A stretch of 64,000 nucleotides of DNA from Actinomycetes bacterium (GCA_021793235.1 JAJYTD010000009.1:57713-121712); one strand, 5' to 3'. Shown: positions 35,591 to 44,628, numbered from the stretch's first letter. The notes: generated by a model from the letters alone, not told the origin. Translations and numbers: made by a program.

Positions 35591-36715
35591 GTGAATACCG
35601 AAAACAGCCAGGTTCGCCAACAGCACAGCCCCGGCACGGGAGGACTGGTGATCGCGGTCACCGGGGCCGCCTCCGGTGTCGGCCGTTCGCTGGTGGAACG
35701 CCTGACCTCCGTGGCGGGTTCCGGCCGTGTCGCGCAGGTCGTCGCGATCGACGGGGAACACGGTGACATCGACGGCGCTACCTGGAGGGTCTCCGATGTC
35801 CGGGACCCGGGGCTGGCCGCCAGCCTCTTTGGCGTCGATGTGCTGGTGCACACCGATGACGACCGTTCTTTGGAGACACCGGCCAAGCAGCGGAGGGCCG
35901 CCAACATGCGCGCCGCCCAGACCGTGCTCACAGCGGCCGCGGCCGAACGGGTCCCGCGTGTGGTCCTGGTCACCAGCACCATGGTCTACGGCGCGGCCCC
36001 CGACAACCCGGTTCCCATGCCGGAGAACACGCCGCTGTCGCCCGGGACAGGGGCGGGGCTCATCGGCGACTTCGCCGAGGTCGAGGAGCTCGCCTGTCGG
36101 GCGCGGCGCGCGCACCCCGGCCTCTCGGTCACGGTCGTGCGCCCCGCTCCGTTGGTCGGCCCGGGGCTCGACACCGCGTTGACCCGCCACTTCGCCGCCC
36201 CGCGGCTGCTCAGCGTCAAAGGCCGGGAGCAGGCGTGGCAGTTCTGCCACGTGGACGACCTGGCGAGCGCGCTGGAATTCGTCGTCGTCAACGCGGTGGA
36301 CGGCAAGGAGGGGGCCCTCGCCGTCGGCTGCGACGGTTCACTGGCCCAGGCCGAGGTGGAGGAGATCACAGGGCTGCGCCGCTTCGAGGTCCCCGCCAAC
36401 CTGGCCCTCGGGGCCACACAGCGCCTGCACCGCGTGGGCATCACCCCGGCGTCGGCGGGCGAGCTGAAGTTCCTCGTCTATCCGTGTGTCGTCGATTGCC
36501 GCACCCTGCGGGACGCGGGCTGGCGCCCCCGGTATGACAACGCCGAAGCCCTGCGGGCGCTGCTGGATGCCCGAAGCGGCAAGCATGCTCTGGTCGGCCG
36601 CAACCTCGGCCGCAAGGAGGTGACGATCACCGCGGCGAGCGCGGCGGGAGCCGCCGTCGCCGCCATCGGCACCGCCGCGGCAGTCCACCACCTCCGCAAA
36701 CGCCGGAAGGGCTGA
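35591..36715 (+). CDS. NAD-dependent epimerase/dehydratase-family protein with C-terminal membrane segment
   Basis: 374 residues, GTG start. Extended SDR Rossmann fold: VTGAASGVGRSL (GxxGxxG), LVTSTMVYGAAP with the Tyr, and HVDDLASAL. The canonical YxxxK lysine is not evident. A hydrophobic alanine-rich helix (about 345-365) followed by KRRKG suggests a membrane anchor at the C-terminus. Divergent from the metalloprotease operon with 62 bp between starts. Substrate unknown. Confidence 0.82.
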   Translation: MNTENSQVRQQHSPGTGGLVIAVTGAASGVGRSLVERLTSVAGSGRVAQVVAIDGEHGDIDGATWRVSDVRDPGLAASLFGVDVLVHTDDDRSLETPAKQRRAANMRAAQTVLTAAAAERVPRVVLVTSTMVYGAAPDNPVPMPENTPLSPGTGAGLIGDFAEVEELACRARRAHPGLSVTVVRPAPLVGPGLDTALTRHFAAPRLLSVKGREQAWQFCHVDDLASALEFVVVNAVDGKEGALAVGCDGSLAQAEVEEITGLRRFEVPANLALGATQRLHRVGITPASAGELKFLVYPCVVDCRTLRDAGWRPRYDNAEALRALLDARSGKHALVGRNLGRKEVTITAASAAGAAVAAIGTAAAVHHLRKRRKG

Positions 36716-36785
36716 CCGGGCCGGACGGATATGGAGTGTGTCGTCGCCGGTTGCCCATGGCGACCGGTTTGTGAAGACTGTTCCC

Positions 36786-37181
36786 ATGAGCCGAGAGGAA
36801 GACCCCCACCAGGACGAGTACTTCGCCCTGCGAACATTTCGCCGGGATGGGACCGCTGTGTCGACGCCGATCTGGCTCGCCCCCACCCAGGGTCTGCTGT
36901 ACGCGTACACGCCGGGCCGTTCCTGGAAAGTCCGGCGGATCCACCGCAATCCCAGAGTCGAGGTCGCGCCGTCCGACTTCTCGGGCGAGCCCCATGGCCG
37001 GTGGCGTTCGGGCCGGGCGCGGATACTTCCGGAATCGGAGCTGCGCACGGCCAAGCGCGCGATGACGGCGAAGTACCGGAACCGGTTCCGCTGGTTCACG
37101 ATCGTGACGCTGATCGGTCGGCCGCGTAAGCGCGGCGGACGTGCGGTCGGAGTCGAGATCAGGCTCGACCCGACCGACTGA
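36786..37181 (+). CDS. PPOX-class split-barrel flavin/F420-binding oxidoreductase
   Basis: 131 residues from the ATG at 36786; the frame is open 16 codons further. FRRDGTAVSTPIW, LYAYTPGRSWKVRRIHRNPRVEVAPSD is the typical split-barrel pattern of actinobacterial F420- or FMN-dependent oxidoreductases. Substrate unknown. No strong ribosome-binding site. Confidence 0.82.
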   Translation: MSREEDPHQDEYFALRTFRRDGTAVSTPIWLAPTQGLLYAYTPGRSWKVRRIHRNPRVEVAPSDFSGEPHGRWRSGRARILPESELRTAKRAMTAKYRNRFRWFTIVTLIGRPRKRGGRAVGVEIRLDPTD

Positions 37182-37277
37182 ACCGGCCCGGTATCGGCGA
37201 AACCGTGACCGGGCGCCTGCCAACAGTGCCGACAGGGCGGAAGGTATATCTGCGGGCGGCCGGGGAGTTGTACGGTC

Positions 37278-37724
37278 GTGTCCGTGGAATCGATCACTCT
37301 GGTAGGACTGCGCAACACCCCGCTCTCCGTCGACGAGGTCCTCTCCTCCGTCGAAGACCCCCGGGCAGGGGGCACCGCGTTCTTTGTCGGCACGGTCCGC
37401 GACCACGACCACGGCCGCGGCGTTACGCACCTGTCGTACTCGGCCCATCCGCGGGCCGAAACCGACATGCGGCGCGTCATGGAGAAGGTGGTCGCCGACA
37501 CGTCGCGAGAAGGCCGCCCCGTGTGGCGGGTCGCCGCTCTCCACCGTGTCGGCGATCTGGCCATCGGCGATATCGCCGTCGTGGTCGCGGCGGCCGCGGC
37601 CCACCGGGCGGAGGCGTTCGACGCCTGCCGGCGGCTCATCGACGACATCAAGGCCGGGGTGCCCATCTGGAAGCACCAGTCCTTCACCGACGGCGAGGCC
37701 GAATGGGTGGGTGCCGAGGCGTAG
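37278..37724 (+). CDS. moaE: Molybdopterin synthase large subunit MoaE
   Basis: 148 residues, GTG start. Contains the FFVGTVRDHDHGR start region, HRVGDLAIGDIAVVV and the catalytic KAGVPIWKHQSFTDG lysine segment. MoaE joins MoaD to put two sulfurs on cyclic pyranopterin monophosphate in Moco synthesis. No moaD lies next to it; sulfur for MoaD would come from the MoeZ at 16.7 kb. Confidence 0.93.
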   Translation: MSVESITLVGLRNTPLSVDEVLSSVEDPRAGGTAFFVGTVRDHDHGRGVTHLSYSAHPRAETDMRRVMEKVVADTSREGRPVWRVAALHRVGDLAIGDIAVVVAAAAAHRAEAFDACRRLIDDIKAGVPIWKHQSFTDGEAEWVGAEA

Positions 37725-37863
37725 GCGGATCCGGGGAGCAGGGCCGGAGCCGCTCCGGTCCGCCACCCGGTGGCGGGAACGCATTCGCGTACGGCCGCCG
37801 GGGAACGGACCGGCGCTCTCGGCGCCACACGCTTTGCCGCCGCGCTCCCTTTAGGCTGTGACC

Positions 37864-38913
37864 ATGTTCCGTCGCCTCACCACCCTGATCGTCGCTGCCG
37901 TCCTGTTGCTCGGACTGTCGGTCGGGGGCATGTTCCTTCCCGTGCCCTACCTCGTCGCCTCGCCCGGGCTCGCGCTGAACACGCTCGGCGAGATCGAGGG
38001 TGAGCAGATCATCGAGATCAAGGGAGCCGAGGAATACGAGCACGACGGCGGGCTGTCCATGGTCACCGTGCAGTACTCGGGCGGTCCCGGCACTCGGATG
38101 GACCTGATCACCGTGCTGAACGCGTGGTTGTCGCCGAGCCAGGCGGTACTCCCGGAGGAGGCGCTGTTCCCGCCCGACCGCAGCGTCGAGGAGATCAGCG
38201 AGACCCAGAGCCTGGAGATGGACGACTCCCAGATGAACGCCACCGCGGCGGCGCTCAACGAATTGGGTATCGAGTATGAGACCCAGGCCTACGTCGCCGG
38301 GGTCGGTGCGGACCTGCCGGCCGAAGGCGAGCTGGAAGAAGGCGACGTCATCACCGAGGTCGACGGCGAACCGGTCGCCGACAAGGAAGAGGCCGTCGAG
38401 AAGGTCGGCGATCGGGAACCCGGCGATGGCGTCCAGATCGCCGTCGACCGGGACGGCGAGACCGTCAAGGCCGAACTGACCACGGTCGAGAGCGACGACG
38501 GTACACCGATCATCGGGATCATGGTCGCCGACGACATGGAGTTCCCGTTCGACGTCGAGATCCAGGTCGGCGAGATCGGCGGCCCGAGCGCCGGAATGAT
38601 CTTCGCGCTGGGCATTATGGACCGGCTCAGCGAGGAGGGCCTCACCGGCGGCCACAAGATCGCGGGCACCGGAACGATCACTCCCGACGGCACGGTCGGC
38701 GGGGTCAGCGGTGTCGCCCAGAAGATGGTCAGCGCCGAAGAGCAGGGCGCCGAGTACTTCTTCGTAGCGGAGGAGAGCTGTGCACAGACGTTCGACTCGG
38801 CCGCGGCCGGGGATATCGAGGTCGTGAAGGTCGACCGGCTCGAGGACGCGGTCAACGCGCTGGAGTCCATCCGCTCCGGCGAGGACCGGCTGCCCCGCTG
38901 CGAGCCGGGCTGA
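37864..38913 (+). CDS. Membrane-anchored PDZ-S16 (Lon-like) serine protease, YlbL type
   Basis: 349 residues from the ATG at 37864 (GTG two codons earlier is possible). TM anchor at about 6-26, a PDZ domain (about 125-210; VGADLPAEGELEEGDVITEVDG) and a Lon S16 domain. The Ser-Lys dyad is visible: S242 in GGPSAGM and K287 in VAQKM. Acts outside the membrane on unknown substrates. A -10-like TAGGCT (37852-37857) ends 6 nt before the ATG, so the mRNA is probably leaderless. Next to the UPF0182 gene as in mycobacteria. Confidence 0.92.
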   Translation: MFRRLTTLIVAAVLLLGLSVGGMFLPVPYLVASPGLALNTLGEIEGEQIIEIKGAEEYEHDGGLSMVTVQYSGGPGTRMDLITVLNAWLSPSQAVLPEEALFPPDRSVEEISETQSLEMDDSQMNATAAALNELGIEYETQAYVAGVGADLPAEGELEEGDVITEVDGEPVADKEEAVEKVGDREPGDGVQIAVDRDGETVKAELTTVESDDGTPIIGIMVADDMEFPFDVEIQVGEIGGPSAGMIFALGIMDRLSEEGLTGGHKIAGTGTITPDGTVGGVSGVAQKMVSAEEQGAEYFFVAEESCAQTFDSAAAGDIEVVKVDRLEDAVNALESIRSGEDRLPRCEPG

Positions 38914-39008
38914 TACGTCCTGCCCCTGAAGCGGCGCCGCCGCTGGATCGGGGGTCCGATGTGCGCCGAGCCCCCAATCCGCCGGAGAGCGGCGCTTCCG
39001 GGTATTTC

Positions 39009-39533
39009 CTACTCGTCGTCCTCCAGGGTGAGGGCGAGCGCGGAGGTGAGAGCGGGGACAAGGTCCTGTCCGTTGAGGACCTGGTCGTCGCTGTCGTGGC
39101 TGCGCATACGCAGGGCCGAGTGCCGGCTGCCGTCGCGCAGCACACCCGCGACCATCCGGATCTCCTCAGCGCCGTCCTGCCCCCTGGCCCACTCTCCGAC
39201 ATCGGCGCCCTGCGGAGGAGCCAGTGTCTCGTCGGAACCCTTCAGGACCAGGCGCTCCATGACCAAAGCGCAACCCGTCACCGCCTCGGGCCAGGCCATC
39301 CGGCCCAGCGACTCTTCGATGGGGACCTCTGACGGCAGCGGCTCCTGCTCGACCGGGGTCAGCTCGTCAGGCGCCGCATCCCCGCCCACGCCCAGCATCT
39401 CGGCAAGCGCGGGCTCGCGTTCCAGCAGGTCGGCGGTTGGCACCAGCGCATAGACCCGGATCGGTTGGTCCCAGCCCTGCTGTGCTGCATGGCGCTCAAG
39501 ACCCATCACGGCTTCACGAATGTTGAATGACAC
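39009..39533 (-). CDS. PPA1309-family conserved actinobacterial protein
   Basis: 174 residues from a GTG at 39533 (an ATG at 39506 is an alternative). IREAVMGLERHAAQQGWDQPIRVYALVPTADLL and QDLVPALTSALALTLEDDE are characteristic of the PPA1309 family. Function unknown; soluble and acidic. Divergent from UPF0182, the arrangement usual in actinobacteria. Confidence 0.82.
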   Translation of the reverse strand: MSFNIREAVMGLERHAAQQGWDQPIRVYALVPTADLLEREPALAEMLGVGGDAAPDELTPVEQEPLPSEVPIEESLGRMAWPEAVTGCALVMERLVLKGSDETLAPPQGADVGEWARGQDGAEEIRMVAGVLRDGSRHSALRMRSHDSDDQVLNGQDLVPALTSALALTLEDDE

Positions 39534-39748
39534 CCTTCCATGGTGCCGGACGGGCGGGGCGGAAGCGCGGAGCGATCCGAGTAAGGTCAGAACACAAGAG
39601 CGGTCGATACGGGACCGAATCCCCACCGATGCCGGGTTGTCACCGGCTCGGCGAGGGGATTGGGGAACCCGGGCCGCAGCCCATAAGTTGCCGATACTGA
39701 GGGGACAACCGTCCCCGCCGCCCATCCACAGCCATACGAGGGGGAGGC

Positions 39749-42700
39749 GTGAGCTTCCGATCGCCCGGCGCACCGACTGCGCGTATGCCTCGTCGATCCC
39801 GGCTACTCGCGCCTGTCGCGGTCACCGTGGTCGTCATCATCGCGGGGCTGATGCTCGCCGCGAATTTCTGGACCGACTATTTGTGGTACGACTCCGTCGG
39901 TTACACATCGGTTTTCCTGACCGAGCTGCGCACTCGTGCGCTGCTGTTCGTCGGCGGCGGGGTGATCATGGCCCTCATCGTCGGGGCCAGTATGTACTTC
40001 GCGTACCGCACCCGCCCGCTGGCCCGGCCCGTGAGCCTGGAGCAGCAGGGGCTGGACCGGTACCGGATGTCGATCGACCCGCACCGGAAGCTCTTCTTCT
40101 GGTTGATCATCGCCGGCCTCGGACTGCTCACCGGCGCTTCCGCCAGTGGGGAGTGGGGCACCTACCTGCAGTTCGCCAACTCCACCGATTTCGGTAAGAA
40201 CGACGCGCAGTTCGGTACCGATATCTCGTTCTTCGCGTTCCTCTACCCCTTCCTCCGGGTGATCCTCGGCTACCTGTTCGCAGCGGTCGTCATCGCCTTC
40301 GTCGCGGCCGTGGTCGTCCACTACCTCTACGGCGGTGTCCGGCTGCAGAGCCAGGGGCAGCGGGCCACTCCGGCGGCACGGGTCCACCTGTCCATCCTGC
40401 TCGGTGTGTTCGTGCTGTTGAAGGCCGCCGCTTACTGGCTGGACCAGTACGGACTCGTCTTCTCCAACCGCGGCTACGCCTTCGGTGCCGCCTACACCGA
40501 CGTGAACGCGGTGCTCTACGCCAAGATCATCCTGGCGATCATCGCGGTCGTCTGCGCCGTGCTGTTCTTCGCGAACATCTACTTCAAGAACGCCATGGTG
40601 CCGTTGGCCAGCCTCGGCCTGCTGGTGCTGTCGGCCGTGCTCGTCGGCGGCGTCTACCCGGCGATCGTGCAGCAGTTCCAGGTCAGTCCGAACGAGCAGC
40701 GCGTGGAACGGGAGTACATCGAGCGCAACATCGATGCTACGCGCGAGGCCTACGACATCGCCGACGTAGAGGTCGAGGCCTACGACGCCCAGACGGAGCT
40801 GACCCCCGAGCAGCTGGCGGACGAGGCGTCGACCATCCCCAGCGTCCGGCTCGTCGACCCCTCGGTGGTCTCCCAGACCTTCCAGCAGATGCAGCAGGTC
40901 CGCGGTTTCTACCAGTTCCCCGAGGTACTGGACGTCGACCGCTACCAGGACGAAGAGGGCAACAGCGTCGACACGATCATCGCCGCCCGCGAACTCGACG
41001 GCCCGCCCGAAGACCAGGACAACTGGCTGACCCGGCACACCGTCTACACCCACGGCTTCGGGATCGTCGCCGCGGCGGGAAACCAGGTCGACAGCGAAGG
41101 CCGCCCGGCGTTCACCGAGTACAACATCCCGCCCACGGGCGAACTCTCCGACGTCACCGGAGAATACGAGCCGCGTATCTACTACGGCCGCGAAGGCGCC
41201 GAGTACGTCATCGTGAACGCCGAACCCGAGTACGACTACCCCCTCGGCGGAACCAGCGAAGACGTCCCCACCACCGAGGACGCCGACACCCCCGAGGTGT
41301 CCCCGTCGCCCGAGGCCGACAACGCCAACGCCCCGGCCGACGGTGAGGAGGCCCCGCCCGAGGAGAGCCCGTCGCCCGACCAGACCGCTGGAGAAGGCCA
41401 GGACGAGAGCGGCGGCGAAGAGAACGGCCAGAAGACCAACAGCTATGACGGCGACGGCGGCGTCCAGCTCAGCAGCTACTTCGCCCGTATCCTGTACGCC
41501 CTGAAGTACAGCGAGCCCGACATCCTGCTGAACAACGCGATCACCGAGGACTCGCACATCATCTACGAGCGGGACCCGGCCCAGCGCGTGGAGAAGGTCG
41601 CCCCGTTCCTGACCGTCGACGGTAAGCCGTATCCGGCGATCGTCGACGGCAAGGTCCAGTGGATCATCGACGCCTACACGACGTCCAACGGCTATCCCTA
41701 CGCCAACAGGATCGACCTGGCCGACGCCACCGAGGACACCTTCACCCAGGGCACCGATACGGTCAACACCCTGCCCGGCAACCAGGTCAACTACATCCGC
41801 AACTCGGTCAAGGCCACCGTCGACGCCTACGACGGCACGGTCAAACTGTACGGTTGGGACGAGGAGGACCCCGTCCTGCAGACGTGGTCCAAGGCCTTCC
41901 CGGGCATCATCACCGAGAAGAGCGAGATCGACGAGGAGCTGCTGTCCCACCTGCGCTACCCCGACGACCTGGTCAAGGTGCAGCGGGAGATCCTGAAGCG
42001 CTACCACATCACCGACCCCGACGCCTTCTACGGTGGCCAGGACTTCTGGAACGTCCCGGCCGACCCCACCAAGGAGGGCGACAGCCCCGAGCCGCCCTAC
42101 CGCCAGACGATCCGCTACCCGGGCGAGGACGCCGCGACCTTCTCGGTCACCTCCACGTTCGTGCCGCGGGGCAGGGAGAACCTGGCCGCGTTCATGGCGG
42201 TGAACAGCGACCCGACATCAGATGATTACGGCCAGCTGCGCGTCCTCAACCTGCCTCAGGACACGGTGATCCTGGGCCCAGGGCAGGTCCAGGCCCAATT
42301 CCAGGCCGACAGCGATATCCGTGACGTTCTGCTGCCCCTGCAACAGAACGAGCAGTCGCGGATCATCAACGGCAACCTGCTCACCCTGCCCTTCGCTGAC
42401 GGGCTGCTCTATGTGGAACCGCTCTACGTCCAAGCCGAAGGGAGCGAGACCGCCTACCCGCTGCTGCAGCAGGTGATGGTCGGGTTCGGCGAGGAGGTCG
42501 CGATCGGCGGCAACCTCCAAGAGGCGCTGAACAACCTCTTCGAGGGCGGAGAAGGCCCGCTGGACAGCAGCGGCGATCAGGAGCAGGAGACTGAGGAGGG
42601 AGCCGCCGAAGAGGAGACCGAAGGCGGGGACGGCGAACCCAGCGACGCCCTCGCCGACGCCCTCTCCGACGCGGCTGAGGCCTACCAGGACGGCCAGGAG

Positions 42701-42796
42701 GCGCTGCAGGAAGGCGACTTCACGGCCTACGACGAAGCCAACGAAAGGCTCGCCGACGCCCTGGAGCGCGCCGAGGAGGCCTCGGGCTCCGAGTAG
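39749..42796 (+). CDS. UPF0182 (COG1615) large membrane protein
   Basis: 1015 residues, GTG start right after GGGGGAGG. Seven or so hydrophobic segments fill the first 320 residues (starting RLLAPVAVTVVVIIAGLML and NFWTDYLWYDSVGY), followed by a large extracytoplasmic domain. An acidic Pro/Glu/Ser insertion lies about 500-560 and a Glu/Asp/Gly-rich tail at the end (coiled EDALERAEEAS). Conserved in nearly all actinobacteria and in the same place beside the PDZ-S16 protease; function unknown. Confidence 0.93.
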   Translation: MSFRSPGAPTARMPRRSRLLAPVAVTVVVIIAGLMLAANFWTDYLWYDSVGYTSVFLTELRTRALLFVGGGVIMALIVGASMYFAYRTRPLARPVSLEQQGLDRYRMSIDPHRKLFFWLIIAGLGLLTGASASGEWGTYLQFANSTDFGKNDAQFGTDISFFAFLYPFLRVILGYLFAAVVIAFVAAVVVHYLYGGVRLQSQGQRATPAARVHLSILLGVFVLLKAAAYWLDQYGLVFSNRGYAFGAAYTDVNAVLYAKIILAIIAVVCAVLFFANIYFKNAMVPLASLGLLVLSAVLVGGVYPAIVQQFQVSPNEQRVEREYIERNIDATREAYDIADVEVEAYDAQTELTPEQLADEASTIPSVRLVDPSVVSQTFQQMQQVRGFYQFPEVLDVDRYQDEEGNSVDTIIAARELDGPPEDQDNWLTRHTVYTHGFGIVAAAGNQVDSEGRPAFTEYNIPPTGELSDVTGEYEPRIYYGREGAEYVIVNAEPEYDYPLGGTSEDVPTTEDADTPEVSPSPEADNANAPADGEEAPPEESPSPDQTAGEGQDESGGEENGQKTNSYDGDGGVQLSSYFARILYALKYSEPDILLNNAITEDSHIIYERDPAQRVEKVAPFLTVDGKPYPAIVDGKVQWIIDAYTTSNGYPYANRIDLADATEDTFTQGTDTVNTLPGNQVNYIRNSVKATVDAYDGTVKLYGWDEEDPVLQTWSKAFPGIITEKSEIDEELLSHLRYPDDLVKVQREILKRYHITDPDAFYGGQDFWNVPADPTKEGDSPEPPYRQTIRYPGEDAATFSVTSTFVPRGRENLAAFMAVNSDPTSDDYGQLRVLNLPQDTVILGPGQVQAQFQADSDIRDVLLPLQQNEQSRIINGNLLTLPFADGLLYVEPLYVQAEGSETAYPLLQQVMVGFGEEVAIGGNLQEALNNLFEGGEGPLDSSGDQEQETEEGAAEEETEGGDGEPSDALADALSDAAEAYQDGQEALQEGDFTAYDEANERLADALERAEEASGSE

Positions 42797-42828
42797 GAAA
42801 CGTCCCCTGCGGCCCTGCCGTGGGCACC

Positions 42829-42867
42829 CGCGGGGCGGGACGCGCACCGTGCGCGTCCCGCCCCGCG
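42829..42867 (+). terminator. Very long perfect hairpin after UPF0182
   Basis: 19-bp perfect arms (42829-42847 and 42849-42867) around one apical base, 32 nt past the stop codon. Confidence 0.8.
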
Positions 42868-42917
42868 ACACGTTCAGACACGAGTGCCGGGCAGTGCGAA
42901 GCGATCTGTTGTTCGAT

Positions 42918-42946
42918 TTGGTTTTGTGCTGGTGAGGCGCTAGCCT
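42918..42946 (+). promoter_or_regulatory. Promoter of first initiator tRNA gene
   Basis: -35 TTGGTT (42918-42923), 17-nt spacer, -10 TAGCCT (42941-42946), start about 42953, 9 nt before the tRNA. Confidence 0.6.
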
Positions 42947-42961
42947 GGAGATACACAACGA

Positions 42962-43035
42962 CGCGGGGTGGAGCAGTTCGGTAGCTCGCTGGGCTCATAA
43001 CCCAGAGGTCGCAGGTTCAAATCCTGTCCCCGCTA
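42962..43035 (+). tRNA. Initiator tRNA-Met (CAU), copy 1
   Basis: 74 nt, CCA not encoded. Anticodon CAT in loop CTCATAA; anticodon stem CTGGG/CCCAG carries the three consecutive G:C pairs of initiators; position 1 (C) cannot pair with position 72 (T), the second initiator mark. T-loop TTCAAAT and D-loop AGTTCGGTAG are regular. Confidence 0.96.
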
Positions 43036-43039
43036 CGAA

Positions 43040-43199
43040 CCCGGGGCCCGCCTGTTCGGAAACGGAGTTTCCTTCCCAGGCGGGCTCTTCGCGTGTTGGC
43101 CCGGGGGGTAACCCCCGGGATCCCCCAGGCCTGTGATCCCGGGGACCGTCTGGTCGCAAGCAGAGCTTGCTTCCCAGGCGGGCTCTTCGCGTGTTGGCC
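43040..43199. repeat. Tandem repeat array A (98-bp units) after tRNA copy 1
   Basis: One full unit (43040-43137) and a partial one (43138-43199). Each unit holds a hairpin with arms like gcccgcctg/caggcgggc and a second one cccgggggg-ta-acccccggg. Same unit as array B. Confidence 0.85.
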
Positions 43200-43222
43200 T
43201 CAAGGGCCTGCGGTCTCTACAG

Positions 43223-43413
43223 GTTGCGGCAATGGGGCGCAGCTCGCGCAGCGAGCAAGCCAGCTTGCCGCTGAACCGGTCGGCCACCAGGAAACCGGGC
43301 GGCCACCAGGGTTCCGGGGTTGGGGCGTGGGTCTGTTTGGTCGGAGAGTGTCTGGTGTGTTCGGCGGCAAGCCGGCATCCCTCGCTGCGCTCGGGGTGCC
43401 CCATTGCCGCAAC
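43223..43413. repeat. Long interrupted inverted repeat between the two tRNA genes
   Basis: gttgcggcaatggggc (43223-43238) is the exact reverse complement of 43398-43413. Inward, gcgcagcgag and gcttgccg also meet their complements, so arms of about 50 nt flank a centre of about 85 nt. No open frame of note inside. Confidence 0.8.
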
Positions 43414-43490
43414 GGGGGAGGGGGAGGGCCCCAGTGCCCGGTCGGTGCCGTGCAGACCCACTTCCAGGACAGGCCGGCCCGGTATTCGAT

Positions 43491-43519
43491 TTGGTGTTGT
43501 GCTGGTGAGGCGCTAGCCT
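43491..43519 (+). promoter_or_regulatory. Promoter of second initiator tRNA gene
   Basis: -35 TTGGTG (43491-43496), 17-nt spacer, -10 TAGCCT (43514-43519); copied with the tRNA, 573 bp from the first. Confidence 0.6.
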
Positions 43520-43534
43520 GGAGATACACAACGA

Positions 43535-43608
43535 CGCGGGGTGGAGCAGTTCGGTAGCTCGCTGGGCTCATAACCCAGAGGTCGCAGGTTCAAATCCTGT
43601 CCCCGCTA
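43535..43608 (+). tRNA. Initiator tRNA-Met (CAU), copy 2
   Basis: Identical to copy 1 over all 74 nt, with the same upstream promoter DNA. The two genes plus flanks form a direct duplication of about 290 bp (42912-43199 and 43485-43772). Confidence 0.96.
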
Positions 43609-43612
43609 CGAT

Positions 43613-43956
43613 CCCGGGGCCCGTCTGGTCGGAAACGGAGTTTCCTTCCCAGGCGGGCTCTTCGCGTGTTGGCCCGGGGGGGTAACCCCCGGATCCCCCA
43701 GGCCTGTGATCCCGGGGACCGTCTGGTCGCAAGCAGAGCTTGCTTTCCAGGCGGGCTCTTCGCGTGTTGGCCCGGGGGGTAACCCCCGGGATCCCCCAGG
43801 CCTGTGATCCCGGGGCCCGCCTGGTCGCAAGCAGAGCTTGTTTCCCAGGCGGGCTCTTCGCGTGTTGGCCCGGGGGGTAACCCCCGGATCCCCCAGGCCT
43901 GTGATCCCGGGGCCCGCCTGGTCGCAAGCAGAGCTTGTTTCCCAGGCGGGCTCTTC
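43613..43956. repeat. Tandem repeat array B (97-98-bp units) after tRNA copy 2
   Basis: Units begin at 43613, 43711, 43809 and 43906 (periods 98, 98, 97), the last partial. They differ by a few substitutions and compensating G-run indels. Each has a 10-bp stem gcccgcctgg/ccaggcgggc with an inner aagc-aga-gctt stem in most copies. Translations of this stretch are repeat artefacts. Confidence 0.9.
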
Positions 43957-43975
43957 CTATGACCGCGCGAGAGTG

Positions 43976-43996
43976 CCCCCGCCTTCAGGCAGGGGG
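43976..43996 (-). terminator. Hairpin after the lipoprotein gene
   Basis: cccccgcc-ttca-ggc(a)ggggg, 8-bp stem with one bulge, 22 nt beyond the lipoprotein stop on the minus strand. Confidence 0.45.
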
Positions 43997-44018
43997 AATC
44001 GCGCCGTTCCCGCTCTTC

Positions 44019-44558
44019 CTAGCCCACGGTGAAGCCGTCACAGGAGATGAACGACCCGCCGTCCTCCTCGGAAGTCGACCAGACAACGGTGTAGGTGCCC
44101 TTGCCGAGGGAATCGGGTCCGTTCGCGAAGTCGGCGGGGAAGGTCACCGTGGCCCAATCCTCGCCGCTGAGCTCTGCGGTGGTCTCGTACCGCTTCTCAT
44201 CGGGATCGAGGACACTGACAGCCACTGAGGTCTCCGTGGCCCCCTCGACGTCGCGGAGGCCGATCTTGGCACTGTCCCCCGAGACCTTGGAACGCGGCGC
44301 CGAGGTCTCCCAGGCGCCTGCCGTGTCGCTGCTCATCCGCGGTTCGCAGGAGACCGACTTCGCGGCGAAGCGGAGTTCGGAAACATCGGGCAGGTCGGCA
44401 GCGGCACTCGCCGAGGCGCCGTCGGCGGCGAGCATCTCCTCCAGTTCCTCCTGGGAGGGGCCGGAGCCGCCCCCGCAGGCGGTCAGCGCCAGCGACCCGG
44501 CGATGGCGATGGCGGCGGGCGGCAGAAAACGGCGGGTAATACGCAGGGGTTCCGACAC
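44019..44558 (-). CDS. Secreted lipoprotein, unknown function
   Basis: 179 residues, GTG start. Type II signal peptide: RITRR, a hydrophobic run, lipobox LTAC with Cys28, then Gly-rich linker. The rest is a beta-rich domain of 130 residues with one further cysteine pair candidate (SVSCEPR and SFISCDG) that could form a disulfide outside the cell. No family recognised. Confidence 0.8.
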   Translation of the reverse strand: MSEPLRITRRFLPPAAIAIAGSLALTACGGGSGPSQEELEEMLAADGASASAAADLPDVSELRFAAKSVSCEPRMSSDTAGAWETSAPRSKVSGDSAKIGLRDVEGATETSVAVSVLDPDEKRYETTAELSGEDWATVTFPADFANGPDSLGKGTYTVVWSTSEEDGGSFISCDGFTVG

Positions 44559-44628
44559 GGACGGCAGAATACTACGATACGTGCGCTACCGCGCGCGGAC
44601 GGAGCGGTCGGCCGCCTACGCCGGGGGA

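Noticed and set aside
39803..42007. 734-codon antisense frame over UPF0182
   Set aside because: Val/Gly/Asp-rich shadow; the plus-strand gene has clear membrane helices and a strong ribosome-binding site.
43093..43927. Open frames across the tRNA repeat region
   Set aside because: They translate repeats and tRNA on both strands, with no start context and repeating peptide blocks.
43040..43956. CRISPR-like array
   Set aside because: Units are 97-98 bp and contiguous with no unique spacers; no cas genes nearby. They are tandem repeats.
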